DNA of 64,000 nucleotides. Origin: Variovorax sp. E3. GTDB lineage: Bacteria > Pseudomonadota > Gammaproteobacteria > Burkholderiales > Burkholderiaceae_C. Positions 23,465 to 32,173 of this stretch are shown here, piece by piece. The first letter of the stretch is position 1, and each line of letters begins with the position of its first letter. The translations under genes and the position numbers were made by a program. Location: the NCBI RefSeq assembly GCF_016082275.1, contig NZ_MOWM01000001.1:62001-126000 (forward strand), written 5' to 3'. Below the pieces are notes generated by a model. That model made no database searches. It was not told the origin of the DNA and saw only the letters and a list, made by a program, of their open reading frames with translations.

Positions 23465-24339
23465 GCACCGTCATCGAGCTCATCGAGTCGGGCGCCAAGC
23501 GGCTTGACGAAGCCGGCGTGGCCTTCGGCCATGGCACCGTCAACGCCTTCGACGAAGCCGCGTGGCTGGTGCTGTGGCGCCTGAAGCTGCCGCTGGACGA
23601 CATCGACGCCGTGGCCGACACCCCCGTGTCGCCCGCCGACGCCGCCAAGGTGGCCGCTCTGGTCGACGAGCGCATTGCCGGCCGCAAGCCCGCCGCCTAC
23701 CTCACGAAGGAAGCCTGGCTGCAGGGCGTGCCCTTCTACATCGACGAGCGCGCCATCGTGCCGCGCAGCTTCATCGCCGAGCTGATCGCCGACGGCAGCA
23801 TCGACTACTGGCTGGGCGAGCACACCCGGCGCGTGCTCGACCTGTGCACCGGCAACGGCAGCCTGGCGGTGCTCGCGGCGCTGACCTACCCGGACGTGAG
23901 CGTGGACGCGGCCGACCTGTCGGTGCCGGCGCTCGAAGTGGCGGCCATCAACGTCACCCGCCACCAGCTGGACGCGCGCGTCACACTGATCGAATCCGAC
24001 GGCCTGAAGAACGTGCCCGGCCCCTACGACCTTGTGCTGTGCAACCCGCCCTACGTGAACAGCGCGAGCATGGCCGCCCTGCCCGCCGAGTACCGCGCCG
24101 AGCCCGAGCTGGCGCTGGCCGGCGGCGCCGACGGCATGGACTTCGTGCGCCAGCTGTTCGCCGATGCGCCCTCGCGCATGAGCGAGCAGGCGGTGCTGGT
24201 GCTGGAAATCGGCAACGAACGCGACTATTTCGAGGCGGCCTTTCCGCAGCTCGAGGTGGTCTGGCTCGAAACCTCGGCCGGCGAAGACCAGGTGCTGCTC
24301 GTGACCCGTGCGGCCCTGGCGTCGCTCACGCCGCCATGA
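23461..24339 (+). CDS. prmB: Ribosomal protein L3 N5-glutamine methyltransferase PrmB
   Basis: A 292-residue class I SAM methyltransferase. The SAM motif [20 protein letters not shown] (127-146) and the catalytic NPPY (195-198) in [13 protein letters not shown] are present. PrmB methylates a glutamine of ribosomal protein L3; its paralogue PrmC targets release factors. The N-terminal helical part and the PRSFIAELI segment fit PrmB better than PrmC. It is translationally coupled to dapE through ATGA. Confidence 0.93.
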   Translation: MSTVIELIESGAKRLDEAGVAFGHGTVNAFDEAAWLVLWRLKLPLDDIDAVADTPVSPADAAKVAALVDERIAGRKPAAYLTKEAWLQGVPFYIDERAIVPRSFIAELIADGSIDYWLGEHTRRVLDLCTGNGSLAVLAALTYPDVSVDAADLSVPALEVAAINVTRHQLDARVTLIESDGLKNVPGPYDLVLCNPPYVNSASMAALPAEYRAEPELALAGGADGMDFVRQLFADAPSRMSEQAVLVLEIGNERDYFEAAFPQLEVVWLETSAGEDQVLLVTRAALASLTPP

Positions 24340-24507
24340 GGGCCGGTGCCGGCGTGCGTTAGCGACGCTCGCCCAAGCCCCCTCGCGTTGCCTTCTCGCG
24401 GCCCTCGGCCGCGATCCCCAGTCACCGGGCGATGTCCCCGCGCCTTTGCCCCTTTTCGCCAAGCCGAAAGGGCCGGGCGGGATAATCGCCCCTACGGTCC
24501 CTATTTC

Positions 24508-26465
24508 ATGATTACTCTCAAAAACGTCATTCTTCGCCGCAGCGCCAAAAAGCTGCTCGACGGCGCCACCGTCACCATCAACCCCGGTGAAAAGGTCGGC
24601 CTCGTCGGGCGCAACGGCGCGGGCAAGTCGACGCTGTTCGCGCTGTTCAACGGTTCGCTGCACGAAGACGGCGGCGACTTCCATGTGCCCAAGCAATGGC
24701 GCATGGCGCAGGTCGCGCAGGACATGCCTGAAACCGAAGACTCGGCCACCGACTTCGTGGTGGGCGGCGACACCCGCCTGGCCGAGCTGCGCGCTCGCTG
24801 GCGGCCATCGAGGCGGCCTACGCCGAGAACCCCGACGACGCTGACATCGGCATGGAACTGGCCCACGCCTACACCGACCTGGCCGATGCCGGCGAGCACG
24901 ACGCCGTGCCGCGCGCGCAGGCGCTGATCCTGGGCCTGGGCTTCAAGTCGCACGAGCTCGACGGCGCCGTCAACAGCTTCTCGGGTGGCTGGCGCATGCG
25001 CCTGCAGTTGGCGCGCGCGCTGATGTGCCCGAGCGACCTGCTGCTGCTCGACGAACCCACCAACCACCTGGACCTGGACGCGCTGGTCTGGCTCGAAGCC
25101 TGGCTGCAGAAGTACGCCGGCACCATGATCGTCATCAGCCACGATCGCGAGTTTCTCGATGCCGTGACCGACGTCACCCTGCACATCGCCAACGCCCAGC
25201 TCACGCGCTACGGCGGCAACTACAGCAAGTTCGAGGACATGCGCGCGCTGCAGATGGAGCAGCAGCAGATCGCGTTCAGCAAGCAGCAGGACAAGATCGC
25301 CCACCTGCAGAAGTTCATCGACCGCTTCAAGGCCAAGGCCAGCAAGGCCAAGCAGGCGCAAAGCCGGGTCAAGGCGCTGGAGCGCATGGAACGGGTGGCG
25401 CCGCTGCTGGCCGAGGCCGACTTCACCTTCGAGTTCAAGGAGCCGGGCAACATCCCGAACCCGATGCTCTCGATCGCCAACGCCAGCTTCGGCTACGAGA
25501 TCGAAGACGCCGAGCCCAAGACCATCCTGCGCGGCGTCAGCCGCTCGGTGCTGGCGGGCCAGCGCATCGGCATCCTGGGCGCCAACGGCCAGGGCAAGTC
25601 GACGCTGGTGAAGACCATCGCGCGCGAAATGGGCGCACTGGCCGGCGAAGTGACCGAGGGCAAGGGCCTGAACATCGGCTACTTCGCGCAGCAGGAACTC
25701 GACGTGCTGCGCCCGCAGGACAACCCGCTGGAGCACATGGTGCGCATGGCGCGCGAGCTCGGCAGCAGCGTGAAGGAAAGCACCGGCGAGCAGGCCCTGC
25801 GCGGCTTCCTGGGCAGCTTCAACTTCAGCGGCGACATGGTCAAGCAGCCCGTGGGCACCATGAGCGGCGGCGAAAAAGCCCGCCTCGTGCTCGCGATGAT
25901 GGTCTGGCAGCGCCCCAACCTGCTGCTGCTGGACGAGCCCACCAACCACCTGGACCTGGCCACCCGCGAAGCCCTGGCCGTGGCGCTCAACGAGTTCGAA
26001 GGCACGCTGATGCTGGTGAGCCACGACCGTGCGCTGCTGCGCTCGGTGTGCGACGAGTTCTGGCTGGTGGGCCGTGGTGTCGTGACCGACTTCGACGGCG
26101 ACCTGGACGACTACCAGCGCTACCTGCTCGACGAAGCCAAGCGCCTGCGCGAAGAAGCCAAGATCGCGGTGCGCGAGGCGGAAGCCGCGGCCGCCGCGCC
26201 TGCGCCGGCCGTTGCAGCCGCCCCGGCGCGCCAGCAACGCAGCGAGCAGGCCAAGCCGCTCAAGCGCGAGATCGCCCAGATCGACGAACGCATGGCCGCC
26301 GCCGGCACCGAGCGCGCCGCGCTCGAGGCGCGCCTGGCCAAGCCGCTGCCCCCGGCCGAGATTGCCGACGCCGGCAAGCGGTTGAAGGCGCTCAACGAAG
26401 AAATCGGCCGCCTCGAAGAGCGCTGGCTGGCCCTGTCGGACCAGCTCGAAGCCCTCGCGGCCTGA
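24508..26465 (+). CDS. ABC-F family ATPase (YheS-like; apparent frameshift)
   Basis: About 652 residues with two ATPase cassettes and no membrane segments. Cassette 1: GRNGAGKS, FSGGWRMRLQLA and LLLLDEPTNHLD. Cassette 2: GANGQGKS, MSGGEKARLVLA and LLLLDEPTNHLD. The linker helices are Lys/Gln-rich (KQQDKIAHLQKFIDRFKAKA), and the C-terminus is an Ala-rich coiled coil (LKREIAQIDERM). This is the layout of YheS/Uup-type ABC-F factors that act on ribosomes. One base is missing near 24795: the first frame ends at RLAELRA and the second continues as SLAAIEAAYAENPDD. A GATAAT box precedes the start by about 25 bases. Confidence 0.93.
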
Positions 26466-26484
26466 ACCTGGAAAGGGGCATTGC

Positions 26485-26988
26485 ATGCCGTCGGCCATCG
26501 AACTCGCCCGGGGCGATGAAAAGCTCATCGCCGCTGTTCACCGCAGCCGCCGCCTGATCGGGCGCAAGGCCCTGATGGCGGCCGCGGCCAGCGCCGTGCC
26601 CCTGCCCGGTGTCGACTGGATGGCCGACGCCGCGCTGCTCTCGCGGCTGGTGCCGCAGATCAGCGCCGAGTTCGGCCTTTCGGTCACCCAGGTCGAAAAG
26701 CTCGCGCCGCACCAGCGCGAGCGCATCCAGAAGGCGGCCACCACCGTGGGCGCCCTGCTGGTGGGGCGGCTCGTCACGCGCGACCTGCTGATCCGGCTGG
26801 CCAAGCACGCGGGCGTGCGCCTGACCGCCAAGCAGGCGACCAAGTACGTGCCCATTGCCGGGCAAATCGTGTCCGCCGCGCTCGGCTACGCCGCGCTGCG
26901 CGCGCTGGGCGAGCAGCACATCAAGGACTGCGTGCGCGTGAGTTCGACGCTCGCTCTAGCGCCTCCCGCACCGCTCGCGAGCGCCTGA
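26485..26988 (+). CDS. Conserved hypothetical protein, DUF697-like
   Basis: A 167-residue protein with no assigned function. It begins with a charged helix, then a hydrophobic Ala-rich stretch with AVPLPGVDWMADAALLSRLV, a second amphipathic region, and YVPIAGQIVSAALGYAALRA near the end. The pattern of two Pro-Gly containing hydrophobic helices resembles the DUF697 family of membrane-associated proteins, but I cannot be certain. It starts 19 bp after the ABC-F gene with an AAAGGGG ribosome site and may be co-transcribed. Its 3' end overlaps the convergent small membrane gene by 68 bases. Confidence 0.65.
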   Translation: MPSAIELARGDEKLIAAVHRSRRLIGRKALMAAAASAVPLPGVDWMADAALLSRLVPQISAEFGLSVTQVEKLAPHQRERIQKAATTVGALLVGRLVTRDLLIRLAKHAGVRLTAKQATKYVPIAGQIVSAALGYAALRALGEQHIKDCVRVSSTLALAPPAPLASA

Positions 26989-27172
26989 GCGCCTCGGCGC
27001 CGGGCAGCACCCACGCCACCCACAGCGCGCCAGCCAGCCCGAACACGCCCGCGCCCGCAACGCCCGGCTGCCCCGCCAGCAGCCCGTGGATCAGCGCCGC
27101 GAGCGACAACAGCGCCAGCAGCGCGCACAGCGCGCGGTCGAGCCACAGGCCCGACAGCACAGGCCTGCGCAC
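26921..27172 (-). CDS. Small putative membrane protein downstream of an HTH gene
   Basis: An 83-residue product with two hydrophobic stretches (LCALLALLSLAALIHGLLAG and GAGVFGLAGALWVAWVL) and a basic C-terminal tail. It starts three bases after the HTH gene stop, so it is probably translated from the same message. It overlaps the end of the convergent gene. I do not recognise a family. The frame could be a compositional accident, but its position and helix pattern make it more likely real. Confidence 0.45.
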   Translation of the reverse strand: MRRPVLSGLWLDRALCALLALLSLAALIHGLLAGQPGVAGAGVFGLAGALWVAWVLPGAEALRRSRAVREALERASNSRARSP

Positions 27173-27175
27173 CGC

Positions 27176-27409
27176 TCAGTCATTGGCCCGGGGTCGGCGC
27201 GTGAAGGCCGGGGCCGGGTGCATGGCCTCCTCCTTCACCTGCTGCTCGTAGGCCGTCAGCAGCGCCACGTAGTGGCGCGACATCACGTCGCCCACCCGCC
27301 CCAGCCCGATCTTGCTGACCGTGGGTTGCGGAATTCCGGTCTTCGCCTCGATCTGCTTCTGCGTGAGCCCCATGGCCCTGAGCGCCTGTACCAACTCGCG
27401 TGGTTTCAT
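27176..27409 (-). CDS. Small helix-turn-helix (Cro/XRE-like) DNA-binding protein
   Basis: A 77-residue protein with an XRE-type helix-turn-helix: MKPRELVQALRAMGLTQKQI followed by EAKTGIPQPTVSKIGLGRVG, where TQKQIEAKTGIPQPTVSKI gives the two core helices. It is divergent from an S24 LexA/CI-like repressor, with an inverted repeat between them. This is the geometry of a phage Cro/CI control region, although no phage genes are nearby. Confidence 0.8.
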   Translation of the reverse strand: MKPRELVQALRAMGLTQKQIEAKTGIPQPTVSKIGLGRVGDVMSRHYVALLTAYEQQVKEEAMHPAPAFTRRPRAND

Positions 27410-27430
27410 GGCAATACCCTCCCTTTTTTT

Positions 27431-27457
27431 AATATTCTAGAGTCCATGCAGAATATT
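27431..27457. promoter_or_regulatory. Operator candidate between the HTH gene and the S24 repressor gene
   Basis: AATATTCT (27431-27438) and AGAATATT (27450-27457) are perfect 8-bp inverted arms separated by 11 bp. The pair lies in the 71-bp gap between divergent starts at 27409 and 27481, and is strikingly AT-rich for this genome. Either repressor could bind here and control both genes. Confidence 0.65.
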
Positions 27458-27480
27458 CGTTTGCGCTTAAATCCCCACGC

Positions 27481-28196
27481 ATGGAGAGCATTGCCAGTCG
27501 CGCCCTCGCAGCGCGCAAATTCGCCAAGATGACGCAGAAGCAGGCGGAAGCCGTGTCGGGCGTCAAGCAATCGAGCATCTCGAAGATCGAGCGCGGCGAC
27601 ACCAGCCGCTCGATGAGCGTGCTCGCCCTGGCGCGCGCCTACCGCGCCGACCCGAACTGGCTGGACACCGGCGACGGCCCCGCGCCCTGGGACGAAGACC
27701 AGGTGCGCCTTTCGCGCGACCGGGCCGACGAGCCGCCCGGCCCCTACCGCGTGACGCGCACGCCGCCGGCGGGCCCGTCGTTCAACCCGCGCACGCCGCA
27801 GACCGTGCCGCTCATTCCCTGGGCCGACGCCGCCCACTGGGACAGCCGTGAGGTGTCGGAGCAACCCCGGGCCGAGCGCTGGATTCCCTGCATTGCCCAC
27901 CACAGCCTGGAGACCTTCGCGCTGCGCATGCGCGGCGACAGCATGACCGCGCCCAGCGGCCACCTGAAGAGCTACCCCGCCGACTCGATCGTGTTCGTGG
28001 ACACCACGCTGAAGACGCCGGCCGACGGCGAACGCATCGTCGCCAGGCTCGACGACGGCGGCGAGGTCACGTGCAAGGTCTACAAGGAAGAAGACGGCCG
28101 CCGCTGGCTGCTGCCGCTGAACCCGAAGCACGAGCCATTCGCACGGCCTTCACCGTGCTGGGCACCGTCGTCGGCAAGTGGGAAGACGAGGACTGA
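27481..28196 (+). CDS. HTH/S24-peptidase repressor (LexA/CI-like; apparent frameshift near end)
   Basis: About 238 residues when joined. Residues 5-60 form an XRE-type HTH (KMTQKQAEAVSGVKQSSISK). Residues about 105-238 are an S24 peptidase/LexA-like dimerisation domain with the catalytic serine in MRGDSMTAPSG (Ser154) and a lysine in GEVTCKVYK (Lys199), spaced like the catalytic pair of CI-type repressors. An Ala97-Gly98 pair in the linker could be a self-cleavage site. One base is lost near 28136: the reading frame then continues as RTAFTVLGTVVGKWEDED to a stop at 28196. It probably represses itself and the divergent HTH gene, and could respond to RecA-type damage signals; this is inferred from the family. 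Confidence 0.82.
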
Positions 28197-28335
28197 AAGT
28201 CCCGTCAGACCGAAAACTTAAATTGGAATTAGCTTCCAGCGAGGTCAGGTTGTATGCAGGTTCACAAGAGATATTCAGGTCTCTCCCTGTGGCCTGCATT
28301 CCTCTGATCCTCCCTCCTCCAGCAGGTCACCTTCC

Positions 28336-28363
28336 AGCCCGCCTTCGTGCGGGCTGTTTTTTT
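28336..28363 (+). terminator. Rho-independent terminator after the S24 repressor gene
   Basis: AGCCCGC (28336-28342) pairs with GCGGGCT (28349-28355) around a 6-base loop, followed by a run of seven Ts. It lies about 140 bp after the repaired stop codon. Confidence 0.85.
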
Positions 28364-28380
28364 CCTGCATCCCACCCCAT

Positions 28381-28476
28381 TCCAGAAACACCGAGGAACC
28401 GGCTCTGCCGGGCTTCAGGTGTTGCCCCCGGCAGGGGGTTGGCGAAGCGACACGAAGTGCGCGCAGCCTGGGGGCG
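28381..28476 (-). repeat. Intergenic structured repeat, copy B (after fasciclin gene)
   Basis: A 96-bp copy of the element at 6914-7008 in the opposite orientation. It begins four bases after the stop of the minus-strand fasciclin gene, so it has the same position and orientation relative to its upstream gene as copy A. The shared block GCGAAGCGACACGAAGTGCG is identical, and differences fall mostly in loops or as paired changes (for example CCGGC-AAA-GCCGG versus CCGGC-TCT-GCCGG, reading the repeat on the plus strand). Confidence 0.75.
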
Positions 28477-28480
28477 AGCC

Positions 28481-29041
28481 TTATTTCGGCAGCAGCACCT
28501 TGTTGACCACGTGGATCACGCCGTTCGACTGGTAGACGTTGGGAATCGTCACCGTGGCGGTACCGCCCTTTTCGTCGGTGATCATGATCTTGCCGCCCTT
28601 TTCCTTGGCCACGAGCACGCCGCCGGCCACCGTCTTCAGTTCGGCGGAGCCCTTGCCGGCCTTGATTTCCTTCTTGAGCTCGGCCGCGTCGAGCTTGCCC
28701 GACACCACGTGGTAGGTCAGCACGCCGGTCAGGGTGTCCTTGTTCTCGGGCTTGAGCAGGGTGTCGACCGTGCCGGCCGGCAGCGCGGCAAAGGCGGCGT
28801 TGGTGGGGGCGAACACGGTGAACGGGCCCGGGCCCTTGAGCGTGTCGACCAGGCCCGCGGCCTTGACGGCTGCCACCAGCGTGGTGTGGTCCTTGGAGTT
28901 GACCGCGTTGTCGATGATGTCCTTGGTCGGCAGCATCGGCGCGCCGCCCACCATGACGGACGCCGCGAGGGCCGAAACGGCACCGGCGGACAGGGCCACG
29001 GCAAGAGTGGCGGCGGCGAGGCGGTGAAGTTTGCTTTGCAT
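28481..29041 (-). CDS. Secreted fasciclin-domain protein
   Basis: A 186-residue protein with a cleavable signal peptide (AAATLAVALSAGAVSALAAS) and one FAS1 domain. The two conserved FAS1 blocks are present: GPFTVFAPTNAAFAALPAG and LTYHVVSGKLDAAEL, with the closing NGVIHVVNKVLLPK. FAS1 domains mediate adhesion or matrix contacts; bacterial versions are periplasmic or secreted, often stress-linked. Start at 29041 (MQSKLHRL). The structured repeat copy B follows its stop directly. It stands alone, divergent from the efflux operon. Confidence 0.92.
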   Translation of the reverse strand: MQSKLHRLAAATLAVALSAGAVSALAASVMVGGAPMLPTKDIIDNAVNSKDHTTLVAAVKAAGLVDTLKGPGPFTVFAPTNAAFAALPAGTVDTLLKPENKDTLTGVLTYHVVSGKLDAAELKKEIKAGKGSAELKTVAGGVLVAKEKGGKIMITDEKGGTATVTIPNVYQSNGVIHVVNKVLLPK

Positions 29042-29290
29042 GGAAACGCTCCTGGTTGTTGAATGGACCCCCGCGAAATCGCGGCGGCTGCGATCAATAC
29101 GGGCGCCCGCGCGCAACAGATTCGACCCCGGTGAAAAGAAAAGGCCGGGCAGCACTTCACGCCGTGCCCGTGCATTTCGCGCCGAGTAATACCAATTTCG
29201 TCGCTCCGGCCTCGCCGCGTGGGGCGATTGCGACGACATTCACGAAAGAGTCAGGTCTCCCGGCGATTCCGGGTGTACAACCGCTGCCCC

Positions 29291-30903
29291 ATGCCAAATC
29301 ACGAAAACAATGCGTTGGAGGATCACCCCATTTCGCCGCGCGCGGTTCACGCGCGCCGGCATCCGGGGTGGCCTGTTCAAAGTGCCGTGCTCGGCGCCTG
29401 CCTGCTGCTGCTGAGCGCCTGCGCGGTCGGCCCGGACTTCAAGACGCCGGACCTGCCCGCCGCCGCCCAGTCGCCCGACTACACGCCCGCGCCGATGCCC
29501 TCGCGCACCGCGCAGGCCGGCGGGCCGGGCGGCCAGGCCCAGGAGCTGCTAGCGGGCCGGGACATTCCGGCGCAGTGGTGGGACGTGTTCCGCTCCGAGC
29601 CGCTCGACCAGCTGATCCGCGCCTCGCTGGCCCAGAGCCCCACGCTGGCCTCCGCGCAGGCCGCGCTGCGCCAGGCCGAGGCCACCTACGAGGCCCGCAC
29701 CGGCAGCCTGTGGCCGCAGGTGTCGGCCCAGCTCGGCGCGCAACGCCAGCGCGCCTCCGAAATCACCAGCCAGGTGCCGGGCGGCCAGCTGCTCACGCTG
29801 TACAACGCCTCCGTCAACGTCAGCTACAACCTCGACGTGTTCGGCGGCACGCGCCGCCAGATCGAGGGTGCGCAGGCGGCCGTCGAAACCCAGCGCTACC
29901 AGGTCGAGGCGGTGTACCTCACGCTCACGTCCAACCTCGTGACCACGGCCATCCGCGAAGCCTCGCTGCGCGCGCAGCTGCAGGCCGCGCGCGAAGTGCT
30001 GCAGGCCCAGACCGAGCAGCTGAACGTGATCGAAAAGCAGTTCGACACCGGCGCGATCGCCAAGTCGATCGTGCTGCAGCAGCGCACCCAGGTCGCGCAG
30101 ACCCAGGCCACGCTGCCGCCCATCGAGAAGGCGCTGGCGCAAACGCGCCACCAGCTCGCGGTGTTCGCGGGCCGGCTGCCGTCCGAAGCGGGTCTGCCCG
30201 AGTTCGACCTGGCCAGCCTTTCGCTGCCGCAGGCGCTGCCGCTGTCGCTGCCCTCCGAGCTCGCGCGTCAGCGCCCCGACGTGCGCGCCAGCGAGGCCCA
30301 ACTGCACCAGGCCAGCGCGGCGGTCGGCGTGGCCACGGCCAACCTGTATCCGCAGATCCAGTTGAGCGCCAGCTACGGCAACAACGCGCTGCGCGCACGC
30401 GACCTGTTCACCGGCCCGACCACGCTGTGGAGCATCGGCGCCGGCATCACGCAGCCGATCTTCAACGGCGGCGCGCTGCGGGCCCAGCAGCGCGCCGCGT
30501 GGCGGCCTACGACTCGGCCGCGGCGCAGTACCGCAACACCGTGCTCGGCGCCTTCCAGAACGTGGCCGACGCGCTGCGCGCGCTGGAACTCGACGCTGTC
30601 GCGCTGCAGAACCAGGCCACGGCCGAATCGTTGGCCCGGCAGTCGCTCGACCTGTCGACCGCGCAGTTCCGCGCTGGCGCCGTGAGCTACGTCACGCTGC
30701 TCACCGCGCAGCAGGCCTGGCTGCAGACGCACACCGCGCTGGTGCAGGCACAGGCCGCGCGCTACGCCGACACCGCCGCGCTGTTCCAGGCGCTGGGCGG
30801 CGGCTGGTGGAACCGCGGCGAGCTGGCGAACGCGACCATCGCGCCCGCCGTGCCTGCTGCTGCAGCAGCAGCCGCCACCACGGCCGCGCCCGCGCAAAAC
30901 TGA
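29291..30903 (+). CDS. Outer-membrane efflux lipoprotein of the OprM/NodT family (apparent frameshift)
   Basis: About 537 residues when joined. It starts with a lipoprotein signal (LGACLLLLSACAVGPDF, lipobox LSAC) and contains two TolC-type repeats with coiled-coil segments (QAALRQAEATYEARTGSLWP and QLHQASAAVGVATANLYPQI). These trimeric proteins form the outer-membrane exit duct of RND pumps. One base is missing near 30499: the frame ends at LRAQQRAA and resumes as VAAYDSAAAQYRNTVLGAFQ. An Ala-rich tail closes the protein. I chose the ATG at 29291 because it leads straight into the signal peptide. It is the first gene of an efflux operon. Confidence 0.92.
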
Positions 30904-30987
30904 CCCCATCGACCCCGCGGCGGCAGCACCACCCTTCCCTGCCACCGCCCCCCACCCTTCATCCATAACTCGAAGAGAAGCCTACCC

Positions 30988-32163
30988 ATGACCCGGAGAA
31001 TGATCATCATGATCGGCTGCGTGCTGCTGCTGGTCGCCGCGCTGGCGCTCGGCAAGTTCCTGCAGATCCGCGCGCTGATTGCGGCCGTGCCCAAGCCGGG
31101 TCCGCAGACCGTGTCGACCGCCGAGGTGCAGAAGCAGCAGTGGCAGTCGCAGTTCACCGCCGTCGGCACGCTCAACCCGGTGCGCGGCGCCGACCTGAGC
31201 ACCGAAGTGGCGGGCCTGGTGCGCAACGTGCATTTCAAGTCCGGCCAGGACGTGAAGGCCGGCGCGCTGCTGGTCGAGCTCAACGCCGACTCCGACATCG
31301 CCCTGCTGCACTCGGCCGAAGCCGCCGCCGCGCAAGCCGCCACCGTGCTCAAGCGCGACCAGGCGCAGCTGGCGATCCAGGCCGTGAGCCAGGCGCAGAT
31401 CGATGCCGACACCAACGACCTCAAGGCCAAGCGCGCGCAGGTCGAGCAGCAGGCCGCCGTGGTCGCCAAGAAGTCGATCCGCGCGCTTCGCGGGCCGCCT
31501 GGGCATCACCGCGCTCAACCCCGGCCAGTACGTGAACGCCGGCGACAAGCTGGTCACGCTGCAGACGCTGGACCCGATCTACGTCGACTTCACGCTGCCG
31601 CAGCAGCAGCTCGCGGGGCTGGCGGTCGGCCAGGTGGTGAACCTGTCGGTCGACACCTTCCCGGGTCAGAGCTTCAGCGGCAAGATCAACGCGATCAGCC
31701 CGAAGGTCGACGCGGCCACGCGCAACGTGCAGATCGAAGCCACCATCGCCAACCCCAAGCAGGTGCTGCTGCCCGGCATGTTCGCCAACGTGAAGATCGA
31801 CATCGGCGGCACGCAGGAACGCCTGACGCTGCCGTCCACCGCCGTCACCTACAACCCCTACGGCTCGACCGTGTACGTGGTGAAGCCGGCCGAGCCGCCC
31901 AAGGCGGGCGCTCCCGCCACGCCGGGCGCTCCGGCACCGCGCCCGCCACCGATGCCTCGGGCAAGCCGCAGCTCGTGGCCCAGCAGGTCTTCATCGAGAC
32001 CGGCCCGACGCGCGGCGACCAGATCTCCATCGTCAAGGGCCTGGAAGCCGGCCAGGTGGTGGTGAGCAGCGGCCAGAACAAGCTGAAGAACGGCACGCCC
32101 GTGACGGTCGACAACCGCGTGCAGCCGAGCAACGACCCGGCGCCGACGCCGCAGGAAAAGTGA
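30988..32163 (+). CDS. RND efflux periplasmic adaptor subunit (HlyD/MFP family; two apparent frameshifts)
   Basis: About 392 residues. A single N-terminal membrane anchor (IIMIGCVLLLVAALALGKFL) precedes the barrel-sandwich/lipoyl part (GTLNPVRGADLSTEVAGLVR), a coiled-coil hairpin (DANDLKAKRAQVEQQAAV region) and the beta-barrel (LPQQQLAGLAVGQVVNLSVD). The adaptor joins the RND pump to the outer-membrane channel. Two bases are missing near 31488 (CCC to C, giving the expected IRAPFAGRLG) and one near 31940. A Pro/Ala-rich linker with repeated AP units lies near 31890-31960. The start has a GAGAAG ribosome site, and the gene sits between the outer-membrane and pump genes. Confidence 0.92.
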   Translation: MTRRMIIMIGCVLLLVAALALGKFLQIRALIAAVPKPGPQTVSTAEVQKQQWQSQFTAVGTLNPVRGADLSTEVAGLVRNVHFKSGQDVKAGALLVELNADSDIALLHSAEAAAAQAATVLKRDQAQLAIQAVSQAQIDADTNDLKAKRAQVEQQAAVVAKKSIRALRGPPGHHRAQPRPVRERRRQAGHAADAGPDLRRLHAAAAAARGAGGRPGGEPVGRHLPGSELQRQDQRDQPEGRRGHAQRADRSHHRQPQAGAAARHVRQREDRHRRHAGTPDAAVHRRHLQPLRLDRVRGEAGRAAQGGRSRHAGRSGTAPATDASGKPQLVAQQVFIETGPTRGDQISIVKGLEAGQVVVSSGQNKLKNGTPVTVDNRVQPSNDPAPTPQEK

Positions 32164-32173
32164 GGCGCGCCGC

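Noticed and set aside
24340..24507. Possible small gene or riboswitch between prmB and the ABC-F gene
   Set aside because: Only a GATAAT box and some GC-rich self-complementary stretches are visible; no known riboswitch core or convincing coding frame.
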